This document shows positions 57,969 to 64,000 of a stretch of 64,000 nucleotides of DNA, piece after piece. Source of the stretch: Bacteroidales bacterium UBA2712 (GTDB lineage Bacteria; Bacteroidota; Bacteroidia; Bacteroidales; Paludibacteraceae); assembly GCA_002354055.1 (NCBI GenBank), contig DEKW01000012.1, positions 62,001 to 126,000 of the forward strand, read 5' to 3'. Under the pieces are notes generated by a model, which saw only the letters and a list, made by a program, of their open reading frames with translations, did not search any database and was not told the DNA's origin. Numbering within the stretch: position 1 is the stretch's first letter; every line of letters begins with the position of its first letter. The translations under genes were made by a program, and so were the position numbers.

Positions 57969-59015
57969 TTATGCGAATTTTTTCGGGAGAAACAACATAA
58001 ATAATAACAAAAAGATATAATATAATAACACCATGCCGGTATCTGCGTGGGCGGGAAAGGTACTTCCGGGCAGCTGCTCAATCCATCCCGCCGCATGATT
58101 CATCAGCCATGCGAAAGCGAAGGTGATGCGGCTGAAAAACACTCCTGCGACACTTCCGCCTAATGCGATGGAGATCAGCCCGCAAGGCACCAAAAACGTC
58201 GCTATCGGTAGTACAATCAGGTTCGTAATGAGAAAATACGTACTGACCTGACCGAAATAATGGATCGTGATAGGCAACGTGCCCATCTGCGCGGCGATGG
58301 AGACGACGATGATGCCCCCGAAGAAAGAACCGATCTGGCCTAAAATCGTATTTCGAAATCTCGATAACTCGATATCCCGATATATCGTCTTATTAACGAT
58401 CAGTATGATCGCCGCGGTGGCAGCGAAAGAGAGTTGAAAACTCACGGACCAGAGATCCGTAGGACGTGCGACGAGGATGAGGAAGGCCGTGGCTGCGAGG
58501 GTGTTGAGGCTGAAAGCCCGCTGATAACTCATTCGCCCGACTTCAAAGATCGTCACCATAACGACGGCGCGGACGACGGAAGGAGTCATGCCCGTGAGCC
58601 ATGCGTAGCCCCACATCGCTGCGATAGCAACGAGGCTGAGCGCCCATCGGCCTATGCGGTTCTCATGCATCGGACGGAGCCGGCCGCCGAGCGTCAGAAG
58701 CCATACGATCACCCCATATAAGATACCTGTATGTAGCCCGCTGACGGCTAAGACATGCGCGGCACCGGAGACCTGAAAATGCTGCCTCAGTTCTTTGCTC
58801 AACTCCTCTTTGTAGCCCAAGGTCAGGGCACCCACCGTCGCTAACTCATCGCCTTCCAGACCCGAAGCCCGCAGACGGTCGTAAAGCCTTTCCTGAAGGA
58901 CGTTCGGAGCAGGACGAGGACTGTATTTCGGAGGAGGGTCCACAAAAAACAAAATTGCTGCCACCAGCGGCAGCAGCAAGATAACCATCGGATAAGCCCG
59001 CACACTTTCCTTCAT
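57969..59015 (-). CDS. comEC: Compact ComEC/Rec2-type competence membrane protein
   Basis: DNA-translocation channel family of natural transformation. Here 348 residues hold essentially only the Competence domain: LYDRLRASGLEGDELATVGALTLGYKEELS near 44, then VSGAAHVLAVSGLHTGILYGV near 80-100 (the 'AISGLH' hallmark) and about eight membrane helices. The N-terminal OB-fold (DUF4131) of typical ComEC proteins is replaced by about 45 residues, and there is no metallo-beta-lactamase domain. About residues 209-221 (IYRDIELSRFRNT) come from an 8-nt tandem array in a loop. It starts 12 nt after rpe. It may still be functional or may be a reduced remnant. Confidence 0.85.
   Translation of the reverse strand: MKESVRAYPMVILLLPLVAAILFFVDPPPKYSPRPAPNVLQERLYDRLRASGLEGDELATVGALTLGYKEELSKELRQHFQVSGAAHVLAVSGLHTGILYGVIVWLLTLGGRLRPMHENRIGRWALSLVAIAAMWGYAWLTGMTPSVVRAVVMVTIFEVGRMSYQRAFSLNTLAATAFLILVARPTDLWSVSFQLSFAATAAIILIVNKTIYRDIELSRFRNTILGQIGSFFGGIIVVSIAAQMGTLPITIHYFGQVSTYFLITNLIVLPIATFLVPCGLISIALGGSVAGVFFSRITFAFAWLMNHAAGWIEQLPGSTFPAHADTGMVLLYYIFLLLFMLFLPKKFA
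58353..58387. repeat. 8-nt tandem array (TCGATATN family) inside comEC
   Basis: TCGAAATC (58353), TCGATAAC (58361), TCGATATC (58369), CCGATATA (58377) and a partial TCG. It is a member of the family found in intergenic gaps at 27967, 36360 and 61652, but here it is translated. A gain or loss of one unit would shift the comEC frame. Confidence 0.85.
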
Positions 59016-59027
59016 TCCTTCATTCGT

Positions 59028-59672
59028 TCACTCCTTCATCCTTCGAATGGCTTCAACCGGATCTTTGGCTCCGAAGACCGCACTTCCCGCAACGAGCGCG
59101 TCGGCGCCTGCGGCAAACAAAGAGGCAGCGTTCTCGGTGTTTACACCGCCGTCGATCTCGATGAGGGTCTTCAGCCCGCGGCGGTCGATCTCTTCGCGGA
59201 TAAAGCGTATTTTGGATATCGTCTCAGGAATGAATTTCTGCCCTCCGAAGCCCGCAAAAACACTCATCAGCAGCACCATGTCGACCTCCTCCAAATACGG
59301 CACCAGACGCTTCACGTCGATGTCCGGATTGATGGTCAGACAGGTTCGCACACCTTTCTTTCGAATCATCTCCAAGATCGGCAGCGGGTCCTCTACGGCC
59401 TCTAAATGAAAGCCCACCGACCATGCGCCGGCATCGCAGAAACGCTCTACGTATTTCTCCGGATGAACGATCATCAGATGCACGTCCAGGGGCTTTGTGC
59501 AGTACTGCTTGAAGGGCTTCATCAGCGGAAAACCAAACGATATATTCGGCACAAAAGTGCCGTCCATGACATCTACATGAAGCCAATCCGCTTCGCTGCG
59601 GTTGATCATCTCCAAATCCTCTGCCAGGTGTCCGAAATCCGCGGACAATACACTCGGTGCTATTATTCTCAT
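59028..59672 (-). CDS. rpe: Ribulose-phosphate 3-epimerase
   Basis: Interconverts ribulose-5-P and xylulose-5-P in the pentose phosphate pathway. The 214 residues begin IIAPSVLSADFGHLAEDLEMINRSEADWLHVDVMDGTFVPN (metal-binding His and Asp), with HLMIVHPEKYVERF near 65, LLMSVFAGFGGQKFIPETISKI near 134 and IEIDGGVNTENAASLFAAGADALVAGSAVF near 172. Adjacency to comEC is common in Bacteroidales. A 7-nt array lies directly upstream. Confidence 0.98.
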   Translation of the reverse strand: MRIIAPSVLSADFGHLAEDLEMINRSEADWLHVDVMDGTFVPNISFGFPLMKPFKQYCTKPLDVHLMIVHPEKYVERFCDAGAWSVGFHLEAVEDPLPILEMIRKKGVRTCLTINPDIDVKRLVPYLEEVDMVLLMSVFAGFGGQKFIPETISKIRFIREEIDRRGLKTLIEIDGGVNTENAASLFAAGADALVAGSAVFGAKDPVEAIRRMKE

Positions 59673-59675
59673 ATC

Positions 59676-59710
59676 AAATCCTAAATCCTAAATTTGAAAT
59701 CCTAAATCCT
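59676..59710. repeat. Tandem array of five 7-nt units, AAATCCT family
   Basis: AAATCCT (59676), AAATCCT (59683), AAATTTG (59690), AAATCCT (59697) and AAATCCT (59704). A larger pattern follows: TAAACCTCTAAACG occurs twice (from about 59710 and about 59739) around a GTCGC...GCGAC hairpin. The second copy contains the stop codon of the response regulator. Confidence 0.85.
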
Positions 59711-59746
59711 AAACCTCTAAACGTCGCTTTTAGCGACACTAAACCT

Positions 59747-60424
59747 CTAAACGGTGACGTCAGTCACCAACTTATACCCTTTATACCTTACGGCGATGAT
59801 CTCGTAGCCGATGGGCCGGAGATGTCCGCGCAGATGGTTAATATAGACGCCTAAGGAACGTGCCGTGAAGGCATTGTCCTCTTTCCATAAGGCGCTGAGT
59901 ATCTTATGTTTATCCACCACCTCTCCCTCGTTGCGGCAGAGCATCAGCAGCAGGTCGCTCTCCCGAGAAGAGAGGTGCGCGCCGTCGAGACTCTGATGAA
60001 CCGAATCGAAGGTGTGGGTGCCGAGTTGGAAGACTTTCTGACGGTTCTCTTCGTAGGCTCTTATCCGCCTTAGGACCGCCTCTATACGGCAGATGAGCAG
60101 GTCCATGGAGAAGGGCTTGAGGATGTAGTCGTCCGCCCCTAACTCAAAAGCACGCATCTGGTCCTCGCGGTCCGAGCGGCTTGAGAGGATGAAGATTGGC
60201 AGTTTCGGAAGACGGTGACGGATCCCTTTGAGCAACTCGTATCCGTTCATGCCGAGACCCTGCAGCTCCATCAGAACGATGTCCCAATGCTCGCTGCTAA
60301 GACGGCTCAGCGCCTCACGTCCCATAGGCTCCATCGCCGCCTGATAGCCGCGACTGACGAGGTAGTCGCGCAGCACAGTCGAGAGACTGATATCGCCATC
60401 TATGATGAGAATACGGGTACTCAT
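59747..60424 (-). CDS. Orphan OmpR-type response regulator with Glu at the phospho-acceptor site
   Basis: Transcription factor of 225 residues. In the receiver domain (1-120), the acidic pair is reduced to DGD (residues 9-11). The acceptor position aligned with 'DLVLLDLMLPGMDG' reads DIVLMELQGLGMNG, that is, Glu 53 where Asp is expected. The Lys (LKPF) and Ser (LSSRS) are kept. The C-terminal winged helix (about 130-222) contains LSSRESDLLLMLCRNEGEVVDK, ARSLGVYINHLRGHL and IIAVRYKGYKLV. No histidine kinase is nearby. A Glu at this site often mimics phosphorylation, so it may be constitutively active. It is divergent from ansA. Confidence 0.9.
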   Translation of the reverse strand: MSTRILIIDGDISLSTVLRDYLVSRGYQAAMEPMGREALSRLSSEHWDIVLMELQGLGMNGYELLKGIRHRLPKLPIFILSSRSDREDQMRAFELGADDYILKPFSMDLLICRIEAVLRRIRAYEENRQKVFQLGTHTFDSVHQSLDGAHLSSRESDLLLMLCRNEGEVVDKHKILSALWKEDNAFTARSLGVYINHLRGHLRPIGYEIIAVRYKGYKLVTDVTV

Positions 60425-60441
60425 ATTTCCAAAAAACGCTG

Positions 60442-60472
60442 CAAAGGTACACTTTTTTTTGCATATATCAAA
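60442..60472 (-). promoter_or_regulatory. Promoter for the response regulator, sharing its -33 with ansA
   Basis: On the minus strand TTTG (60469-60472) and TACCTTTG (60442-60449) with a 19-nt spacer. The -33 lies inside TTTGCATATATCAAA (60458-60472), which also holds the -33 of the plus-strand promoter. Confidence 0.8.
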
Positions 60473-60489
60473 ATATTTTCGTAATTTTG
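60458..60489 (+). promoter_or_regulatory. ansA: Promoter for ansA, overlapping the divergent promoter
   Basis: TTTG at 60458-60461 and TAATTTTG at 60482-60489 with a 20-nt spacer. The two promoters cannot be bound by two polymerases at once, because their -33 elements overlap within 15 bp. Confidence 0.82.
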
Positions 60490-60512
60490 CAGCGCAAAAT
60501 AGGTTTCAGACG

Positions 60513-61544
60513 ATGAATAAGGTTCTTTTGATATCCACAGGCGGCACGATCACGATGGTGCGCGACAAGGTGTCGGGTGCTTTGGTTCCGGCAGATATGG
60601 AGACGTTCAAAGCCTACCTTCCGGAGTTGTTCGAAGGCGAGGTGCAGGTCGATATAGAAGCGTTTCATCCGCTGTTTGACTCGTCGGACATCGGTCCGGA
60701 GAAATGGGCACAGATGGCGCAGATGGTGTATGACCGTTACGAGGAGTACGACGGATTTGTGATCCTGCACGGTACGGACACGATGAGTTACTCGGCGTCG
60801 GCGCTGAGTTTCATGTTAGAGGGGCTGAACAAACCCGTGGTCTTCACGGGCTCGCAGCTGCCGGTAGGTGTCCTGCGCTCGGACGCGAAGGAGAACCTTC
60901 TGACGGCGATTGAGATAGCTGCTGCGAAAGACGAGGACGGCAATGCCATCGTGCCGGAGGTGACGATCTTCTTTGAGGACCGGCTATTCAGGGCGAACCG
61001 AACTACCAAACGCAATGCCGAACATTTCTCGGCGTTCAACTCCTATAACTACCCTGCGCTTGCGAAGGCGGGTGTACATATCACCTACCAGCCGCACTTG
61101 GTACATTACTCCGATCCTGAAAAGCCGCTGACCTTACACACTGCTTATGACCCGAACGTAGCGGTGCTGAAACTCTTCCCGGGCATCCAGCAGCCGGTGG
61201 TGCGTGCGCTCTTGCGGACGAAAGGACTGCGGGCGGTGGTTCTGGAGACTTTCGGTGCGGGTAATGCGCCGTCGGACAAATGGCTGTACCGCGAGCTGAA
61301 AGCGGCGGTCGATCGCGGCATCCTCATCGTCAATAAGACGCAGTGTAACACCGGCTCGGTGGAGATGGGCCTGTACGCGGTGTCGCTGAACCTGATGAAA
61401 GCCGGGGTGCTCTCGGGTTACGACATCACGACGGAGGCATTGCTGCCGAAGATGATGTACCTCTTGGGCGAGCACGGCGATGATATAGAGACCGTCAAAA
61501 AATTGCTGATGACCGACCTTTGCGGCGAAGTAACTGTCGCTTGA
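60513..61544 (+). CDS. ansA: L-asparaginase, type I (cytoplasmic)
   Basis: Hydrolyses asparagine to aspartate and ammonia. From ATG 60513 the 343 residues start MNKVLLISTGGTITMVRDK (catalytic Thr in TGGTI), then VILHGTDTMSYSASALSFML near 89 with the second Thr-Asp pair, and GSQLPVGVLRSDAKENL near 115. There is no signal peptide. In-frame extension to 60402 crosses the promoter and is rejected. It is divergent from the orphan response regulator, which could control it. Confidence 0.96.
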   Translation: MNKVLLISTGGTITMVRDKVSGALVPADMETFKAYLPELFEGEVQVDIEAFHPLFDSSDIGPEKWAQMAQMVYDRYEEYDGFVILHGTDTMSYSASALSFMLEGLNKPVVFTGSQLPVGVLRSDAKENLLTAIEIAAAKDEDGNAIVPEVTIFFEDRLFRANRTTKRNAEHFSAFNSYNYPALAKAGVHITYQPHLVHYSDPEKPLTLHTAYDPNVAVLKLFPGIQQPVVRALLRTKGLRAVVLETFGAGNAPSDKWLYRELKAAVDRGILIVNKTQCNTGSVEMGLYAVSLNLMKAGVLSGYDITTEALLPKMMYLLGEHGDDIETVKKLLMTDLCGEVTVA

Positions 61545-61609
61545 TCTAAGACTTCGCGCGACTCGCGGTTACACCGCTCGATGGCGCCTACGTCTTGATC
61601 TACGCTTCC

Positions 61610-61639
61610 CCCCATAGCAAAACAAGTTTTACTCTGGGG
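61610..61639. terminator. Candidate nested hairpin after ansA
   Basis: CCCCA (61610-61614) and TGGGG (61635-61639) enclose AAAAC (61619-61623), AA, GTTTT (61626-61630). ACCCCATAAAAAAT follows. It could end the ansA transcript, but it lacks a classical T-run. Confidence 0.4.
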
Positions 61640-61651
61640 ACCCCATAAAAA

Positions 61652-61699
61652 ATCGAAATATCGAGATATCGAAAAACCGAAATAACGTAATCACGGAAT
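61652..61699. repeat. Tandem array of six 8-nt units upstream of pepD
   Basis: ATCGAAAT (61652), ATCGAGAT, ATCGAAAA, ACCGAAAT, AACGTAAT and CACGGAAT (61692). The first four belong to the TCGATATN family and the last two to the CCGTAATN family in reverse, so the array joins the two families. The pepD start is 4 nt after the array. No promoter is visible in the gap. Confidence 0.9.
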
Positions 61700-61702
61700 A
61701 AT

Positions 61703-63160
61703 ATGAAAAACTTGGAACCTAAAGGTTTGTGGGAGAGTTTCTACAGCCTTACGCAGATCCCGCGTCCGAGCGGGCATTGTAAAGAAGTAGCCGCGTTCCT
61801 GGTGAACTACGGCAAGAGTCTTGGTCTGGAGACGTTACAGGACGAGATCGGTAATGTGCTGATCCGTAAGCCTGCGTCGAAAGGCATGGAGGGTCACCCG
61901 GGTGTGATCCTGCAGGGCCACATGGATATGGTGCCGCAGAAGAACAGCGACAAGGTGTTTGATTTTGAGAAAGACGCTATCCAGACGTATATCGAGGATA
62001 ACGGCGAATGGGTGACCGCCGACGGTACGACGCTTGGTGCGGACGACGGTATCGGCGTAGCGACGGCGATGGCGATCCTGGCAGACAAAGACGCTGTGCA
62101 TCCGCCTCTGGAGGCGTTCTTCACGGTAGATGAAGAGACAGGCATGTACGGCGCTAATGATCTCAAAGCCGGATGGCTGAAAGGCAAGTACCTGCTGAAC
62201 CTCGACTCGGAGACAGAGGGCGAGCTCTACGTAGGCTGCGCCGGCGGTATCGACACCAACGCCACCTTCCGCTACCAGGAGGTAGAGACGGAGAAAGGCG
62301 ACATCGCGCTGAAGGTCACGGTGAAGGGCTGCAAGGGCGGTCACTCGGGATGCGACATCCATCTGCAGCGGGCGAACGCTATCAAGCTCTTGTTCCGCTT
62401 CCTGAAGGATGCCGTAGCGAACTTCGAAGCCCGTCTGGCTTGTGTCGAGGGCGGTTCGCTGAGGAACGCTATCCCCCGTGAGGCGACGGCGGTGATCACC
62501 ATCCCCGCAGAGAGCTATCAGGACCTGCAGGACCTCGTCGATCGTTACGAGGATCTGTACCTCAAGGAGTACGAGGGTGTGGACGACGGTATCTCCTTCA
62601 CGATGGAGGAGGTGGAGTGCCCGAAGAAAGAGCTCCCGGAGGATGTACAGGACTACCTCATCCACGCTATCACCCTCTGCCCGCACGGCGTCTATCGCGT
62701 CCTGCCGGAAGCAAGAGACATCGTGGAGACCTCGAATAACGTGTCGATGATCAAGACCTTTGTCGGAGAAGAGGAGTCCCGGATAGAGGTACAATGTCTG
62801 ACGAGATCGAGCGTCGAGAGCCGCAAAGAGGAGCTGGCGTCGATCATCCAATCGGCGTTCTCGCTCGCAGGCGCAGAGGTCGAGTTCTCGGGCGCTTACC
62901 CGGGATGGAAACCGAACCTGAAGAGCACCTTGCTCAAGACGATGAAAGAGACGTATATCAAGGAGTTCGGCTCCGAGCCGCGCGTGGTGATCATCCATGC
63001 GGGTCTGGAGTGCGGCATCATCGGCGCCAAGTACGAAGGCATGGAGATGATCTCCTTCGGTCCGACCATCGAGCATCCGCACAGTCCCGACGAGCGCGTG
63101 AATATCGCGACGGTACAGAAGTTCTACCGGTTGGTTAAGGCTGCGCTAAAAGCTCTATAG
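61703..63160 (+). CDS. pepD: Aminoacyl-histidine dipeptidase (peptidase D, M20 family)
   Basis: Cytoplasmic dipeptidase that splits Xaa-His and other dipeptides. The 485 residues have the M20C metal-binding blocks: ILQGHMDMVPQK near 69 (His and Asp), TLGADDGIGVATAMAIL near 113, FTVDEETGMYGANDL near 140 (catalytic Glu), LNLDSETEGELYVGCAGG near 163 and the C-terminal MISFGPTIEHPHSPDERVNI (His). Length is standard. It overlaps the convergent protease gene by 26 nt. Confidence 0.97.
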   Translation: MKNLEPKGLWESFYSLTQIPRPSGHCKEVAAFLVNYGKSLGLETLQDEIGNVLIRKPASKGMEGHPGVILQGHMDMVPQKNSDKVFDFEKDAIQTYIEDNGEWVTADGTTLGADDGIGVATAMAILADKDAVHPPLEAFFTVDEETGMYGANDLKAGWLKGKYLLNLDSETEGELYVGCAGGIDTNATFRYQEVETEKGDIALKVTVKGCKGGHSGCDIHLQRANAIKLLFRFLKDAVANFEARLACVEGGSLRNAIPREATAVITIPAESYQDLQDLVDRYEDLYLKEYEGVDDGISFTMEEVECPKKELPEDVQDYLIHAITLCPHGVYRVLPEARDIVETSNNVSMIKTFVGEEESRIEVQCLTRSSVESRKEELASIIQSAFSLAGAEVEFSGAYPGWKPNLKSTLLKTMKETYIKEFGSEPRVVIIHAGLECGIIGAKYEGMEMISFGPTIEHPHSPDERVNIATVQKFYRLVKAALKAL

Positions 63161-64000
63161 CCTTCTTCGTGATCTCGTCATCACGCTCGAAGAGCGGGAA
63201 GAAGCCCTCGTCGCCCAGCAGGTCGCGGACGATATAGGCATTCAGAAGTCGCGTCATTAAAGGACGCGATTTTTGTATCTCCGCGTCATTACGCTCTACG
63301 CCCTTGTCCTCCGCAAAACGGACGAACTCAGCGAGGACATCCTGCTTCAAGAGGTATTTCTCGAGCGACTGCCAGTCTTTGTATCTGGCAAGCTCCTTGC
63401 GGTGCTTGTCCGTATAGGAATACGCGAACTGATAGGTGTAGGCGAGGTTCACGCAGCGGTTATACCAAGGGGTGTTGAGGGTGGTGTCCCGTCCTACGAA
63501 GACATCCGGCATGATCCCTCCACCGCCGCGGACGATCCGTCCGCCTTTGGTGCGGTAGGTCGTGGTGTCGGTGAAATGGATGGAGTCGGCGGAGTAGAAC
63601 TCCCCGTGCTCGAACCGCTCCATGAGGTCTTTCTCATAATCCTCCTGATCGCCGAGGGTGTAAGGCTTCTGGATGCACCGTCCCGAAGGGGTGTAGTAGC
63701 GTGCCACAGTGAGACGGACGGCAGAGCCGTCGTCGAAAGGCATCTGTTGTTGCACGAGCCCCTTTCCGAAAGAGCGGCGACCGACGATGGTAGCACGGTC
63801 GTTATCCTGCATCGCACCGGCGAAGATCTCCGAGGCGGAGGCAGAGAAGTTATCGATGAGCACGACCAAGGGCACGTCTTTGAACCGCCCGGAACCGTTT
63901 GCCGTAGCCTCATAACGGGGGTACGCGCGGCCTTCGGAGTACACGATCAACTCGCCGCGGGAGAGGAACTCATTCGCCATGCGGATGGCCTGCTCCATAT
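63135..64000 (-). CDS. C-terminal processing peptidase, family S41 (partial)
   Basis: Periplasmic serine protease of the CtpA/Prc family. Only the last part (about 288 codons) is present; the frame is open to the window edge, so the start and PDZ domain are upstream on the minus strand. The catalytic Ser lies in IDNFSASASEIFAGAMQD and the Lys in RRSFGKGLVQQQ. GGGGIMPDVFV follows, as in Bacteroidales S41 proteins. The Met at 63998 is an internal residue, not a supported start. Confidence 0.93.
   Translation of the reverse strand, partial: MEQAIRMANEFLSRGELIVYSEGRAYPRYEATANGSGRFKDVPLVVLIDNFSASASEIFAGAMQDNDRATIVGRRSFGKGLVQQQMPFDDGSAVRLTVARYYTPSGRCIQKPYTLGDQEDYEKDLMERFEHGEFYSADSIHFTDTTTYRTKGGRIVRGGGGIMPDVFVGRDTTLNTPWYNRCVNLAYTYQFAYSYTDKHRKELARYKDWQSLEKYLLKQDVLAEFVRFAEDKGVERNDAEIQKSRPLMTRLLNAYIVRDLLGDEGFFPLFERDDEITKKAIELLAQP

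Noticed and set aside
61835..63082. Antisense frame of 415 codons over pepD
   Set aside because: The pepD frame contains all M20 motifs. The reverse translation has no family signature.

Overview
The window comes from a chromosome of an uncultured-type Bacteroidales (phylum Bacteroidota). The evidence is the recurring Bacteroidota promoter (TTTG or TTG, about 20 nt, then TAnnTTTG), SusC/SusD genes, a secreted giant protein with an apparent type IX secretion tail, and families restricted to this phylum (DUF3127, DUF4924, DUF5686, DUF6242). I cannot name a genus. Most of the window is core chromosome. I see no prophage, IS element, integrase-bounded island or CRISPR array.

Layout. 0-3.6 kb (+): end of dprA, a 54-residue membrane protein, parC and a Maf nucleotide pyrophosphatase. 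3.6-8.5 kb (-): UbiA-type prenyltransferase, cytoplasmic GH13 enzyme, ackA and pta. 8.6-11.5 kb (+): two OmpA-family envelope proteins around a CAU tRNA. 11.5-13.3 kb (-): LptE-like lipoprotein and a sigma-54-type activator. 13.4-18.5 kb (+): Wza-like and Wzc-like polysaccharide export genes followed by topB. 18.5-28 kb: a compact pectin locus with susC, susD and a PL1 pectate lyase on +, a strongly promoted small secreted protein on +, and a convergent GH28 polygalacturonase on -. 28-44.3 kb (-): FAD dehydrogenase, recA, nth, DUF4924, S4-domain protein, pth, rplY, tRNA-Gln, DUF5686 protein, then an overlapping rpmH-rbfA-lolE-lipoprotein-xerD run, then pgk, an SSB-like DUF3127 protein, a phosphoesterase and recO, then a DUF6242 lipoprotein. 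44.3-60.4 kb: 5-formyl-THF cyclo-ligase (+), then minus-strand isoprenoid synthase, ddl, HhH protein, xseA, an outer-membrane barrel, a 2289-residue repeat adhesin, a very short comEC, rpe and an orphan response regulator. 60.4-64 kb: ansA and pepD (+) and the end of a C-terminal processing protease (-).

The most unusual signal is not a gene. Many boundaries between minus-strand genes carry short tandem arrays with unit lengths of 7, 8, 11, 14 or 15 nt. Units differ between loci but fall into families. Some arrays supply start or stop codons, and two lie inside reading frames (comEC and the FAD dehydrogenase). A second repeat class is a hairpin followed by G-runs. It occurs five times in one orientation, twice in frame inside conserved enzymes (Ddl and the FAD dehydrogenase). 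Both classes look like an active or recent repeat-generating process.

Other points of note: a DUF3127 OB-fold protein with an SSB-like DLPF tail in an overlapping gene run with recO; a response regulator with Glu at the phospho-Asp position; a sigma-54 activator with GAFTDA instead of GAFTGA; a ParC ending in a textbook beta-clamp motif (QLDLF); promoters that share an extended -33 motif; and divergent promoters that share one -33 region between the response regulator and ansA.
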